Below are positions 19,224 to 29,097 of a stretch of 64,000 nt of DNA, piece by piece. The DNA lies in the NCBI RefSeq assembly GCF_025148635.1, contig NZ_CP102269.1, forward strand, positions 1,302,001 to 1,366,000, given 5' to 3'. The stretch comes from Butyricimonas virosa. Its GTDB lineage: Bacteria; Bacteroidota; Bacteroidia; Bacteroidales; Marinifilaceae. Numbering within the stretch: the first letter of the stretch is position 1; each line of letters begins with the position of its first letter. Made by a program: the position numbers and the translations under genes. Under the pieces are notes generated by a model. The model saw nothing but the letters and a program-made list of their open reading frames with translations, was not told the origin of the DNA and ran no database searches.

Positions 19224-19844
19224 ATGAATATTGATTTTACAACAATCATTGATTACATCGGCACATTCGCATTCGCTATCAGTGGAATACGTTTGGCATC
19301 AGCCAAGCGATTCGACTGGTTCGGGGCATACGTGGTCGGAGCCGCAACAGCCATCGGGGGCGGAACGACACGAGATTTGATGCTGGGGTTAACTCCTTTT
19401 TGGATGCACCAACCCTCCTATCTGATTGTTACAGGGCTGGCCTTGTTATTCGTGATTATGTTCGGGAAACAAGTGATCCGGCTGAATAACACGTTTTTCA
19501 TCTTTGATGCCATCGGATTAGGACTATTTACCGTGGTAGGAATTGAAAAAAGTTTACTTGCCGGATTTCCCATGTGGGTAGCTATCATCATGGGTATGAC
19601 TACCGGAGCTGTCGGGGGTGTGATCCGGGATATATTTATCAACGAAGTACCCCTAATCTTCCGCAAGGATATTTACGCCATCGCCTGTATTCTAGGAGGA
19701 TTAATTTACTTCGCCTGTGACTTCTTTGCCGTAGGCCATATCACCACCCAAATCATCACGGCCGGAAGCGTCATTTTAGCCCGGATTGTTGCCGTAAAAT
19801 ACCATATCAGTCTTCCGGTATTAAAAGGAAATGAAAATCAATAA
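19224..19844 (+). CDS. Trimeric intracellular cation channel (TRIC/UPF0126, YicG-like) family protein
   Basis: 206 aa inner-membrane protein with about seven hydrophobic helices in two glycine-rich halves. Both halves carry the UPF0126 signature: AATAIGGGTTRDLML (first) and MTTGAVGGVIRDIF (second). Bacterial TRIC homologues conduct monovalent cations; function here is inferred from the family. Convergent with the PKD-like lipoprotein gene, separated by a hairpin. Confidence 0.88.
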   Translation: MNIDFTTIIDYIGTFAFAISGIRLASAKRFDWFGAYVVGAATAIGGGTTRDLMLGLTPFWMHQPSYLIVTGLALLFVIMFGKQVIRLNNTFFIFDAIGLGLFTVVGIEKSLLAGFPMWVAIIMGMTTGAVGGVIRDIFINEVPLIFRKDIYAIACILGGLIYFACDFFAVGHITTQIITAGSVILARIVAVKYHISLPVLKGNENQ

Positions 19845-19851
19845 GTAAAAA

Positions 19852-19885
19852 TAGCGATAGAAAGCTTCATGTCTTTCTATCGCTA
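19852..19885. terminator. Bidirectional terminator
   Basis: Perfect 13-bp stem TAGCGATAGAAAG / CTTTCTATCGCTA with an 8-base loop between convergent genes. Flanks are not strong T runs. Confidence 0.7.
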
Positions 19886-19914
19886 ACACACACAATCACT
19901 CTAGTTTAAAATAT

Positions 19915-21507
19915 CTAAAAATAAAGCATATCGACAACATTTCCTCCCTCTTTACCATCCCGAAGCCATTTCTGATACTTAATTTTCACATCCACGGGAA
20001 CTCCAGATATTCCTTCATATTTTTTTACTAATTCTCCTGTTTTTAGATCTAGAACCAACACATCCCCTTTCAATCCTTCAGACATACCTTCCGTATCATC
20101 CCCATAACGAGAAACTCCCAAAAGTATTTCCTGTTCTGTCCTTGAAACACTCATACAAGTGATTTTAGCTTCCGCATTATACCCCCATTTCGACAACTCC
20201 ACGAACACGCTCGAATTCCCTGGGGCAACATTATTTTCCAACTCGCGCAAATTATAACGATACAACTTATCATTCGTGGTAAACAACATATAAGCTTCAT
20301 TTTTCATCGGATAATAAGATGTTGTCTCGTTAATAATATTACTAGGTACTGCAAAATCCGCAAGTACCGATTGCGTTCCATTCGAAAGATTCATATACAA
20401 CATCCGATAACCCGCTCCATCGCTCAACACGGCCACGGCATGATCTTTTGTTGCCGTATGGGTTCCAAATAATAAAGAATAACCACTATAAGTCCCAAGT
20501 TCTGGAACTCCAACATTATTAGCGGACAGCAAATTATTATACCAAAATTGACCGACCGTTTCATCAAACATATACATATTTGCCACTGTATAATTTTGTC
20601 CTCCAGACTCAACTAAAGAAGACAAAAACATTGTCGGGGATAATGTTCCTTTCCACGGACTCTTTATTTGCATAAATGCAAGTTTTAACCACATATTCAT
20701 AGAAGGAACACATGTTGATTGTATCGTCCAAAATTCATCTCCCGCTATTGTACACGTATAATTCGTATTCATCATCCCTTCCATTGTTGTAGCCTGATGA
20801 TTAAAAGCTTTCACTTCAAAACCCGTTATATCTCCGGAAGGTAAACCCTGAGCCTCTTTGATATAATAATTATGATCCAAAATGGCATTCCCCTCAATCT
20901 CCTGCAACGTCTCCTCACTCAAACATTTTATTTGATGATCCGTTTCTATTTTCAACCCGGAATTTATATTATTTGCCTCGGGAAGATAATCTCGATGTAT
21001 CCTTCGTGGATTAGTCCCTAAATAATTTCCGGTTAAAGCTTCATAAAAATTAGGGGTAAAAACACTTCCTTCTTTGTCCAAACGCTTAAAAGACAACTCT
21101 GCATGCCCTTTATATTTGCTTAAAACCAAAATACCGTCACCCGCCGTGGAACTGGACACATTGATTTTAAAATATTTAAATGCTTTCGTGCCGAGTTCTT
21201 TATCCGTTACCACGAAACGAGCCTCGTTTTCTCCTAACGGGAAATTAACATACACGTTCAAATCTTTGGCCGTGGACACTATTTTACGATTAATTTCCCA
21301 AAAATACGTGAATCGATTCGTATCGGCATACTGCGTTCCTTCCAAAGTGACCGGAATATGTAACAAATCCATCTGATCACAACGAATCAAACTATCAACC
21401 CCCGAAATCGTAATTTGATTAATATCGTGATAATCATAATTCCCCTTATCATCGTAACAAGCAAATAACAAGCCTGTCAGACACACAAAAAATAGTATTG
21501 TTCTCAT
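19915..21507 (-). CDS. PKD-like family surface lipoprotein (uptake locus 1)
   Basis: 530 aa lipoprotein with lipobox FACYDDKG (Cys17). Right after the lipobox comes GNYDYHDI, a sequence shared with the homologue at 44310 (GNYNYHDI). The N-terminal 120 residues look like a PKD/Ig-type fold, and the rest may be a propeller-like beta domain. It is the last gene of the minus-strand sigma-FecR-SusC-SusD-DUF4843 operon, 20 bp behind the DUF4843 gene, so it probably captures substrate for the transporter at the cell surface. The substrate is unknown. Confidence 0.82.
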   Translation of the reverse strand: MRTILFFVCLTGLLFACYDDKGNYDYHDINQITISGVDSLIRCDQMDLLHIPVTLEGTQYADTNRFTYFWEINRKIVSTAKDLNVYVNFPLGENEARFVVTDKELGTKAFKYFKINVSSSTAGDGILVLSKYKGHAELSFKRLDKEGSVFTPNFYEALTGNYLGTNPRRIHRDYLPEANNINSGLKIETDHQIKCLSEETLQEIEGNAILDHNYYIKEAQGLPSGDITGFEVKAFNHQATTMEGMMNTNYTCTIAGDEFWTIQSTCVPSMNMWLKLAFMQIKSPWKGTLSPTMFLSSLVESGGQNYTVANMYMFDETVGQFWYNNLLSANNVGVPELGTYSGYSLLFGTHTATKDHAVAVLSDGAGYRMLYMNLSNGTQSVLADFAVPSNIINETTSYYPMKNEAYMLFTTNDKLYRYNLRELENNVAPGNSSVFVELSKWGYNAEAKITCMSVSRTEQEILLGVSRYGDDTEGMSEGLKGDVLVLDLKTGELVKKYEGISGVPVDVKIKYQKWLRDGKEGGNVVDMLYF

Positions 21508-21527
21508 ACGAATTACTTTTCCAAATA

Positions 21528-22283
21528 TTAAATTTCAACAAGCCCGGTTTTCGTTATACGCATCCCCGTTTCGTCATCAATAATCACATTTTTATCCAGC
21601 CAATCATTCAACATACCACTCTTCTTCTGCATATCAACCCCAGTACCGACAAAAGCATCTTCAACAGCGAACATAGAATCCCACTCTATCAACTTCCGCC
21701 ATTTCTTCGGGTGATAAAAACCAAGTTGCGTCTCATTCGCCGCCCACCAAGACGGAGGGAATAAAATATTATTCACAGACAACTTCATTTCATGCCCGAC
21801 ATTGATACCCAACAAGAAATCCTCACCCTCTTCAAGAGCCAGCATCAAAGTTTTTGATTCCGGATTTCGCAAACTGGTACTCAAATTCTTACGATACACC
21901 AAAATTCGAAGAGTATCCTGAAAACGATTAGGCCCAAACACCTGCTCTTCGGCAATAGGAGCATAATCTTCACCCTCAACCATAGTTGTCACACCATTTA
22001 ATTGCACCCCCTTTTCCAGCACCTTCACCCGATATTTCCGAGGTTGTTCTGAAACATTCCCCATAAGTTGCACGACGATCTTAGCCGTATCGGCAACGAC
22101 CTCTTCTGGCAATTTCCCAAATGAGAAAACAACCGAATCTACGCTTACATTATTCCCCAGACTATTCTGAACCTCGTACTGGAAATAAATTCGATCAATA
22201 TCATCATACTCGTATTCCGGATCTTGCTCACATCCCTGCAATCCAAGACAAAACGCCCAAATAATATATATTAACTTCTTCAT
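21528..22283 (-). CDS. DUF4843 domain lipoprotein (uptake locus 1)
   Basis: 251 aa. Signal peptide with lipobox LQGCEQD. The pattern RIYFQYEV followed by a Calx-beta-like region with NVSEQPRKYRVKV matches DUF4843 proteins, which sit behind SusD genes in this phylum. It is 14 bp after the SusD gene and 20 bp before the PKD-like gene. Likely an accessory surface component of the uptake complex. Confidence 0.8.
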   Translation of the reverse strand: MKKLIYIIWAFCLGLQGCEQDPEYEYDDIDRIYFQYEVQNSLGNNVSVDSVVFSFGKLPEEVVADTAKIVVQLMGNVSEQPRKYRVKVLEKGVQLNGVTTMVEGEDYAPIAEEQVFGPNRFQDTLRILVYRKNLSTSLRNPESKTLMLALEEGEDFLLGINVGHEMKLSVNNILFPPSWWAANETQLGFYHPKKWRKLIEWDSMFAVEDAFVGTGVDMQKKSGMLNDWLDKNVIIDDETGMRITKTGLVEI

Positions 22284-22297
22284 AAAACAAGTCTTAT

Positions 22298-23728
22298 TTA
22301 ATTTCTATATCCATATTCTATCTCTTCTTCCGGTAACGGTAACACGAAAACACTATTACTTGCTTTTACCCCATCTTCCGAAGTATTACCGATAATATCA
22401 TGATTTAAACGCTTATACACGTAAAAAAGCTGTCCCTCCCCAACAAACTCTTTCCGCATTTCCAATAAAATCATCTCTTCCGTCACCGTTTGCTTATTCA
22501 CGATTGATTTCGTCCTAGCTTGCTTTAAAGTTTGTAATAATTCGGCCGCATGTTCCGGGTCATCCTCCATCCATCCTTCAGCAGCGATCAAGTACATCTC
22601 TGACAAACGAATCATAGGCATCTTGGGAAAAAAACGTTCACTATTATCGGAAGTATATTTTATAATATAAAAACTTTTATACCAATTCAATCTATAATCC
22701 TCTAAATCACCCAAATATAATATAGACTGATAACCACTAGCCATTTGCACGTTTCCATCCGTACCCGTTATTTGCTTATGTACACCTTCCGCATCAGATT
22801 TCACGTTTTGTCCCCGCAAAGAAAAGATATGTTCATCAGAAAAAAGTAAATCTTTATTTGCCTCATCCGTGTTCAAACTCTTTTCATAATTCACCAAAGC
22901 AAATTTACCACAATCAATTACCTCCTCGGCCAGACGACGGGCATCCTTTATTTTATCCCCTCCCATGCTCAAATAAACCCGGGCTAACAAAGCTTTCGTC
23001 GCATAATAATTCATTCGAGCGACATAAAGGTCAGCTCCATCTTTATTTTCATCATCACCATTCCCCAACTGATAAGGTTTCACTTCCTTAATCGGATCAT
23101 TCTCCAAATATTTTACCGCATCCTCCAAATCACCAATCACCAGCTTCAAATAATCCATCGTGCTATAAACAGGCGGCGTTTTTACTCCAAACTTCGTTTG
23201 ATAAGGCAAAACACGAGCCTTTGGATCCAGTTTAACGTCAGTAGCAAACAAACGATAAATATCAAAATGCAACAAACCTCGCAAAGCTAATGCCTCACCC
23301 CGTACCTGATTCCGTCGCTCATCAGATAAAACAGAAGCATTTTTCTCACTCCATTCCAAAATATTATTCAATGCTGCGATATTAGCATAAAATGAGCTCC
23401 ATAACAGATAGATATAACTTTTCATATCCTTATTCTCGTAATCATAATCCCGGAATATTTTCATCTTATTCGGGATCTGAGAATAATCATAAATACGAGA
23501 CATTATATCAAGCATTCCGAAAGACAATGTTTGTCCATACATATTAGAAGCCGCAATATCGCAATAGACACCGGCTAAAGCCTCGGAAAAACCACGCTCG
23601 GTACTGAAAAGATCACTTTCTTCACTCTGGTTGATCAAATCTACATCTAACCATGAATTACAAGAACACAACATGAGCGTCAACAACAAACTTCCTATAC
23701 AATTTCTTAACCTCATAACTCTTTTCAT
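22298..23728 (-). CDS. SusD/RagB-family outer-membrane lipoprotein (uptake locus 1)
   Basis: Lid subunit of the SusC channel. The lipobox is MLCSCNSW, followed by LDVDL and SERGFSEALAGVY, the standard SusD opening; TPR-like helices include RGEALALRGLLHFDIYRLF, and the C-terminus has PMIRLSEMYLIAAEGW. A longer frame begins at a TTG touching the SusC stop codon; the ATG at 23728 is preferred and gives 476 aa. Confidence 0.93.
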   Translation of the reverse strand: MKRVMRLRNCIGSLLLTLMLCSCNSWLDVDLINQSEESDLFSTERGFSEALAGVYCDIAASNMYGQTLSFGMLDIMSRIYDYSQIPNKMKIFRDYDYENKDMKSYIYLLWSSFYANIAALNNILEWSEKNASVLSDERRNQVRGEALALRGLLHFDIYRLFATDVKLDPKARVLPYQTKFGVKTPPVYSTMDYLKLVIGDLEDAVKYLENDPIKEVKPYQLGNGDDENKDGADLYVARMNYYATKALLARVYLSMGGDKIKDARRLAEEVIDCGKFALVNYEKSLNTDEANKDLLFSDEHIFSLRGQNVKSDAEGVHKQITGTDGNVQMASGYQSILYLGDLEDYRLNWYKSFYIIKYTSDNSERFFPKMPMIRLSEMYLIAAEGWMEDDPEHAAELLQTLKQARTKSIVNKQTVTEEMILLEMRKEFVGEGQLFYVYKRLNHDIIGNTSEDGVKASNSVFVLPLPEEEIEYGYRN

Positions 23729-23734
23729 TAACAA

Positions 23735-26700
23735 TTAAAACGTAACATTCAAACTCAGGTTAAAAGTTCGGGCAAAAGGATAACTTGTCCCTCGCTCTTG
23801 CTTTATGGTTGACAAACGAAATACGTCCGTCGTACTCAACATCAATCGAACTCGATCTGCATAAATCTTCTGACTGATATCCCGGGGTAATTCATAAGAT
23901 AAAGACACACTTGACAGAGAAAACAAATCATTATCAAAAACCAAACGTGTCGTCTGGTAAGGAGAAGTCCGATCATCAATACGTCTGAATTTAGCATGAT
24001 CCCCCGGTTCTTTCCAACGATCATACAACACCCGCTTATCTGCATTCTTATAAGGGTTAGCACCTTCCACTTTAGAAGCTAAGGTCCCATTATAAGCCTT
24101 GGCCCCAAACTGATATTTAAAAAGCATATACAACGTAAAACCCTTCCACGTCAAATTCGTATTCACGTTTCCTTCGATCGTAGGTTTCATATCTCCACAC
24201 TTCACTTTATCATTTGCATCATATTCAAATGTCAACTCCCCGTTACGTTTAATATAAACCTCGTTTCCCGTTGCTGGATCGATTCCTCCCGAACGAACCA
24301 TCATCAAGGCTGTTTGCGAACGCCCGGCCTCATATTGCCGGTACACGACAGTTCCTTGATTATACCAATCACTATTAGCATATTTATTGATCTCTTCCAA
24401 CTGATTAGACAACTTCGTGATCTTGCTCTTATTATGGAATGCGGAAAGTGTTACATTCCATCTTAAATCTCTTTGAGTATCCCGAATCAAATTCAAGCGC
24501 AAACGGCCCTCAATCCCAGTATTCCTCAATTTTCCAATATTTTCCACATAACTACTAAAACCGGTCGACGGTGCAACCGTCAAAGGCAACAATAAATTTT
24601 CCGTGTTTTTAATGTAAAAATCTCCATTAAACGTAACCAGCCCTTTCAACAAAGTCATATCCACACCCACGTTATAAGAAATAGTGTTCTGCCACTTCAA
24701 CTCCGGGTTACCGTATCCGGCCAAACTGACACCAAACACACCATTATATATTTTAGAAAAATCATAATTATAAGTTGTCAACGCTTGAGTCGAAGAGAAA
24801 TTAGTCGTTCCCGTACTACCCACGGAAGCCCTCAATTTTAAAGAACTCTTCTCGTCTCCCGACCAAAACGCTTCTTTATGCACATTCCAAGCAACTCCTA
24901 CTGACCAGAACGGAGCAAAACGTGAATTTCTCCCGAATTTGCTGGAACCATCCGTACGGAAAGATAAATCCAAGAAATAACGATTATCATACCCATAATT
25001 CACGTTACCAAAAAATCCGACCAACCGGGATTTATCATAACTACCATTAGGACTCGAATTTTCCTCAAAAGAGATCGCCGCTCCTATAAAAACCATATCC
25101 GGATTAACAAAACCGACCCCGGTATAAGAATCTCCTTCCTCGGTCGACTCTGTTAGATTGCTTCCCACACCCACGTTCAACGAATGTACTCCCAACACTT
25201 TATTATATTGTAATGTCAAATTCCCGTCAAATTTATCACTTTGTGAATTGGAACGAAAATAAGTTCCTTTCTTTTTAGGATCTGTTTCCGTGCTATAATC
25301 CAAAGATTCCGGAGACTTGAATAAATCCCTTTTATCAAATTGTCTGGTATAACTAATACGTCCTTGTAATCGCAATGCCGGAATAATTCTCCAATCAATA
25401 TTAAAATTATCTTGAATAGATGTATATGTACTCGTATTCTTTTTCGCCAAATGAGCATTATACAAAGGATTCCAATCTCCTGAAGAAAGCTTCTCAACAA
25501 ACTTTCCATTCTCATCATAAATACGATCGTACGGATTTTGATTGGCATACAAATAAAATTCATTATAAGGAGAATTTTTCGCTTTCACATTATCCACGGC
25601 CAAATCATTCCGAATAAAGAAATTCGTCCCGATGTTATAATTAAATGTCAAGTTAATACCCAACCGATCTCGGCCGGATTGCTTCATAACCCCTTTATCC
25701 GTGTCATATCTCAAATCTATCCCGTAACGGAAATACTCGTCTCCACCCTCGAAATTAATAGAATAACGTTGATTCAATGAGGTTGTTAAAGGCTGAGACA
25801 ACCAATAAGTATTCACGCCCTTTCTCACCTCTTCCAATCGAGAATTATAAAGTTCATCCAGTTTACATTGTTCTAAATAATCGGTATCCTGATACAAACC
25901 AGCTAACCGCTCATATTCTAACTTTTCTTCAGCATTCATCAAATTATAGTCCCGCAAATCCGGCACCGAAATATTATAATTAGCATTCAAGCTCACTCGA
26001 ATCTGCCCGGACTTCGGGCGAATCGTCGTGATCACAATAACTCCATTGGAAGCGCGAGAACCGTATAAAGCCGTGGCACTGGCATCTTTCAAGATAGTTA
26101 TAGACTCAACCCTATTTACATCCATATCATAAACACGTTCAGCCGAAACTTCTACCCCATCCAAAATATAAAGAGGAGCATTAGGATTCGTGGTCGCATC
26201 ATCTGCATTCGCCCGCAAATCAAACCCGTTTTCACCCCGAATGGTAATATCAGGAAGCACGTTGGGGTTAGAACCGTTTGTCAAGCTTTCCGCCAAACGA
26301 ATTGAAGGATCAAAAGCACTCAAAGCTTGCGTTATACTTAACGCTCCAACTTTCTTCAACTCTTCTGTTTCAATCGTCACTTCCGAACCGGTAAAACTCT
26401 CTTTTGCCTTATTAAAATAACCTGTTACAACAACTTCTTCCACGTTTTCAACTTCTTCCTCCAGAACAATTTTTAATGTATCAGAAGGAAGTTTAAACTC
26501 GACCTCTTTCGTTTTATAACCCACAAAACTCAAGATCAACCTCCCATTCATAACAGGCAACCGAAACGAGAAAACACCGTCAAAATTTGTTGCCGTTCCC
26601 ATATTTGTATTTTCTAACCTAACCGTCACTCCTGGTAACGGCTCTTTATTCATGTCAAGTACTCTACCGACAAGCATATGATTTTTCCCCAAAGAATCAT

Positions 26701-27082
26701 TTACAACAACAGCACTTCGAGCATTCAAAATAACCACGTCATTCACGATAGTATAGCTCAAGTTTGTACCCCTCAAGATTTGTGACAAAACATCCTCCAA
26801 TGCCATATTCTTAACATCAACCGAAATGCTTGTCATTTTTTTGATATCTTTACTATCAATGTTATAAAAAAAGCCATAATCCGTTTGAAGTTTTAAGGAT
26901 TGAATTACCTCTTCCAAACTTACCCCTTCCAGATGAAGGGTCACCATCTTATTTTGAGAGTGAAGCGCCGCCGATACGTGCAGCGAGGCAACAAAAACAA
27001 AAAGAAATAGAAACCTTGTCATAATCCACAATTTTCGTAAACTATCCCTCCATATAGGAATAGAACACCGATTTTTTTTCAT
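23735..27082 (-). CDS. SusC/RagA TonB-dependent transporter with STN domain (uptake locus 1)
   Basis: 1115 aa outer-membrane channel. Order: signal (to about 42), STN secretin/TonB short N-terminal domain (about 47-120, with LQTDYGFFYNID), carboxypeptidase-like beta domain (about 135-220, GRVLDMNKEPLPGVTV), TonB box region VEEVVVTGYF, plug with LYILDGVEV and DASATALYGSRASNGVIVI, then the 22-strand barrel ending in aromatic VTF. The STN domain is the part that signals to the FecR anti-sigma of the same locus. SusD follows directly. Confidence 0.95.
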   Translation of the reverse strand: MKKNRCSIPIWRDSLRKLWIMTRFLFLFVFVASLHVSAALHSQNKMVTLHLEGVSLEEVIQSLKLQTDYGFFYNIDSKDIKKMTSISVDVKNMALEDVLSQILRGTNLSYTIVNDVVILNARSAVVVNDSLGKNHMLVGRVLDMNKEPLPGVTVRLENTNMGTATNFDGVFSFRLPVMNGRLILSFVGYKTKEVEFKLPSDTLKIVLEEEVENVEEVVVTGYFNKAKESFTGSEVTIETEELKKVGALSITQALSAFDPSIRLAESLTNGSNPNVLPDITIRGENGFDLRANADDATTNPNAPLYILDGVEVSAERVYDMDVNRVESITILKDASATALYGSRASNGVIVITTIRPKSGQIRVSLNANYNISVPDLRDYNLMNAEEKLEYERLAGLYQDTDYLEQCKLDELYNSRLEEVRKGVNTYWLSQPLTTSLNQRYSINFEGGDEYFRYGIDLRYDTDKGVMKQSGRDRLGINLTFNYNIGTNFFIRNDLAVDNVKAKNSPYNEFYLYANQNPYDRIYDENGKFVEKLSSGDWNPLYNAHLAKKNTSTYTSIQDNFNIDWRIIPALRLQGRISYTRQFDKRDLFKSPESLDYSTETDPKKKGTYFRSNSQSDKFDGNLTLQYNKVLGVHSLNVGVGSNLTESTEEGDSYTGVGFVNPDMVFIGAAISFEENSSPNGSYDKSRLVGFFGNVNYGYDNRYFLDLSFRTDGSSKFGRNSRFAPFWSVGVAWNVHKEAFWSGDEKSSLKLRASVGSTGTTNFSSTQALTTYNYDFSKIYNGVFGVSLAGYGNPELKWQNTISYNVGVDMTLLKGLVTFNGDFYIKNTENLLLPLTVAPSTGFSSYVENIGKLRNTGIEGRLRLNLIRDTQRDLRWNVTLSAFHNKSKITKLSNQLEEINKYANSDWYNQGTVVYRQYEAGRSQTALMMVRSGGIDPATGNEVYIKRNGELTFEYDANDKVKCGDMKPTIEGNVNTNLTWKGFTLYMLFKYQFGAKAYNGTLASKVEGANPYKNADKRVLYDRWKEPGDHAKFRRIDDRTSPYQTTRLVFDNDLFSLSSVSLSYELPRDISQKIYADRVRLMLSTTDVFRLSTIKQERGTSYPFARTFNLSLNVTF

Positions 27083-27109
27083 ACATTTGTAATTATAAGT
27101 GAAACATAC

Positions 27110-27139
27110 GGGAACAACACCCGCAAAATGTTTGTTCCC
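27110..27139. promoter_or_regulatory. Inverted repeat upstream of SusC (locus 1)
   Basis: GGGAACAA and its exact reverse complement TTGTTCCC separated by 14 bp, 28 bp before the SusC start. A plausible operator or part of the ECF-sigma target promoter; role not proven. Confidence 0.4.
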
Positions 27140-27153
27140 TATTTATTTTACTA

Positions 27154-27186
27154 AAAGCAGAAATTGCTGGAAACAATTTCTGCTTT
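27154..27186 (-). terminator. 13-bp hairpin between FecR and SusC (locus 1)
   Basis: AAAGCAGAAATTG and its exact reverse complement with a 7-base loop, directly after the FecR stop. It would separate the sigma-FecR transcript from the SusC operon. Confidence 0.65.
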
Positions 27187-27193
27187 CATTTTT

Positions 27194-28351
27194 TTAATCC
27201 CGAACTAACACGACTCGCCCGTTCACGTCAAAATGCACGTCCCCAGCTTTTGCAATCACGTCCAACACCTCCTGCAAACGAGTCTGCCGTTTCATAATAC
27301 CGAAAAATCGTTTTTGCTTTAACTCAGGATTCTGGTAAAAAATCTCCACATCAAACCAACGTGCTATCTTCCTTAATATTGTCTCAAGATTATCATTTTG
27401 AGAAACAAAAAGACCGTCTTTCCAAGCTACATAAGGAAAAACATCTACTGTAACAACTTCTGTTTTCCCCGTTTTTCGATTTAAAAGAAATTGTTCTCCC
27501 GGAACAATCTTTTGAAATCCAATAGCCTCCATCCCTTTCGCTAACACCCCGACAGAACCTTTTACCAAGGTTGTTTGTAATTCTTTTTCATCTTCATATG
27601 CCATCACGTTAAACTCTGTCCCAAACACTTTCACCTCTTCCAAAGAGGTCTCCACGATAAAAGGACGCTCTCCTTTAGCCACCACGAAATAAGCTTCTCC
27701 GGCCAATTTCACTTTTCGTTCTCCAGGCGGAAACACCGTAGGATAATACAAACTAGAAGCCGAATTCAAATAAACCTTTGTCCCATCCGACAGGACAATC
27801 ATATATTCCCCAGAAGGAGGAACATCCAACTGATTATAAACCAATTCCCCGGTTGCAACAGAATCCCGGTCATACTCCAACACGCCAACACCAACACGCA
27901 TAACCACGCAATCTTGACTGATCGTTTGTGCCACTAGAGTCGAATCCAACACAATTCGCTTTCCCTGCCCTAAACGAAGAGTCACACTTGCTTTTTCTTG
28001 TTCCGCTTCAACAACCACCGGGCAGGAAATATCATTTTTAGTCCAATACATCCAACCAATGGAAAACAAAATCAACACGGTAGCAGCAACACCACACAAT
28101 TTCCACCAATTAGAATGATATTTTACACGTCTTTTGAATTTTATCTCCATCAATCGACGCTCTACATCCACAACCGAACAATCACGAGCCATAATCTTTT
28201 CTTGCTGCACACAAAAACGTTTATAATACAATCGATGTTTTTCCGACTCGTTGTACCACGCATCAAACTTTTGCTGATCTACATCAGAAATCGGTTTACC
28301 TACCGATTTTCTATAAAGAATAGATACAGATATCGACCTAGATTTCCACAT
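27194..28351 (-). CDS. FecR-family anti-sigma factor (uptake locus 1)
   Basis: 385 aa, single-pass inner-membrane regulator. Cytosolic N-terminus (1-80), one membrane helix (about 85-103), periplasmic FecR domain (about 180-275, with GEYMIVLSDGTKVYLNSASS and GEAYFVVAKGERPF) and a C-terminal DUF4974 domain ending near FDVNGRVVLVRD. It receives the signal from the SusC STN domain and controls the sigma factor encoded 79 bp upstream. Confidence 0.92.
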   Translation of the reverse strand: MWKSRSISVSILYRKSVGKPISDVDQQKFDAWYNESEKHRLYYKRFCVQQEKIMARDCSVVDVERRLMEIKFKRRVKYHSNWWKLCGVAATVLILFSIGWMYWTKNDISCPVVVEAEQEKASVTLRLGQGKRIVLDSTLVAQTISQDCVVMRVGVGVLEYDRDSVATGELVYNQLDVPPSGEYMIVLSDGTKVYLNSASSLYYPTVFPPGERKVKLAGEAYFVVAKGERPFIVETSLEEVKVFGTEFNVMAYEDEKELQTTLVKGSVGVLAKGMEAIGFQKIVPGEQFLLNRKTGKTEVVTVDVFPYVAWKDGLFVSQNDNLETILRKIARWFDVEIFYQNPELKQKRFFGIMKRQTRLQEVLDVIAKAGDVHFDVNGRVVLVRD

Positions 28352-28430
28352 TTTTCATAACTTTAGACCTATGACGTAAAAAAGCGAAAACAGGGTGAAT
28401 GAAAAAACAAGAAAAATAACGTTAATAAGA

Positions 28431-28976
28431 CTACAATAAATGCTTATTCTTTATTTCTAACAAGATTAAAGGTAAAAGTAAATTCAAATGTTGCATATAA
28501 AGTCTCTCCCTCAGATCTTGATATGCCTTTTTCATATGTGTTTTAACCGTATTGATTGACAAACCTGTCACTTCTGCTATCGAAGGATAACTCATTCCAT
28601 CATAAACACTCATTTTCAGTATTTCCCGACGCTGTTCCGGCAACTTCTCTATCTCTTCTTCCACTTTCCGAATTAACTCCTCCTGTTCCAAAAGATTAAA
28701 ATCCCCCACATAATAAACAGCATCAAATAATTTTATATCCAACGGATCTACAACTTTCAACTTTCGTAAATAATCCACACATCCGTTCTTTACACAACTA
28801 TACAAATAAGAACGGGAATATTCGACTTCATTAAAATCCGACCGTGACAAAAGAGACAAGAAGACATCCTGTACCATATCTTCTGCTGTTTCCAAATCTC
28901 CCACATAACTCTCAGCAAACAGTACCAAACGTTCGTAATACTGATTAAATAATACATCGAATTTCCCCTGTTCCAT
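28431..28976 (-). CDS. ECF RNA polymerase sigma factor (uptake locus 1)
   Basis: Sigma-70 family ECF factor. Region 2 is FNQYYERLVLFAESYVGDLETAEDMVQDVFLS (shown in part), region 4 is LPEQRREILKMS and GLSINTVKTHMKKA, the HTH. A longer frame could begin at a TTG at 29030, but a consensus promoter (29039-29010) lies inside that extension, so the ATG at 28976 (181 aa) is preferred. It should activate the SusC operon downstream. Confidence 0.92.
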   Translation of the reverse strand: MEQGKFDVLFNQYYERLVLFAESYVGDLETAEDMVQDVFLSLLSRSDFNEVEYSRSYLYSCVKNGCVDYLRKLKVVDPLDIKLFDAVYYVGDFNLLEQEELIRKVEEEIEKLPEQRREILKMSVYDGMSYPSIAEVTGLSINTVKTHMKKAYQDLRERLYMQHLNLLLPLILLEIKNKHLL

Positions 28977-29009
28977 CACATTATAGACATTTATTACTTC
29001 CGTTAATGA

Positions 29010-29039
29010 CAAAAATACACAAAAAAACAACGGTTCAAA
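29010..29039 (-). promoter_or_regulatory. Vegetative promoter of the locus 1 sigma gene
   Basis: On the minus strand TTTG (29039-29036), an 18-bp spacer, then TATTTTTG (29017-29010), close to the Bacteroides consensus TTTG-N19-TAnnTTTG. The sigma ATG lies 33 bp further on. Confidence 0.7.
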
Positions 29040-29097
29040 AATATTTTAGAAGGAACACCATTTTTCATAACAATAAACACCAAGGAAATATCATTAA

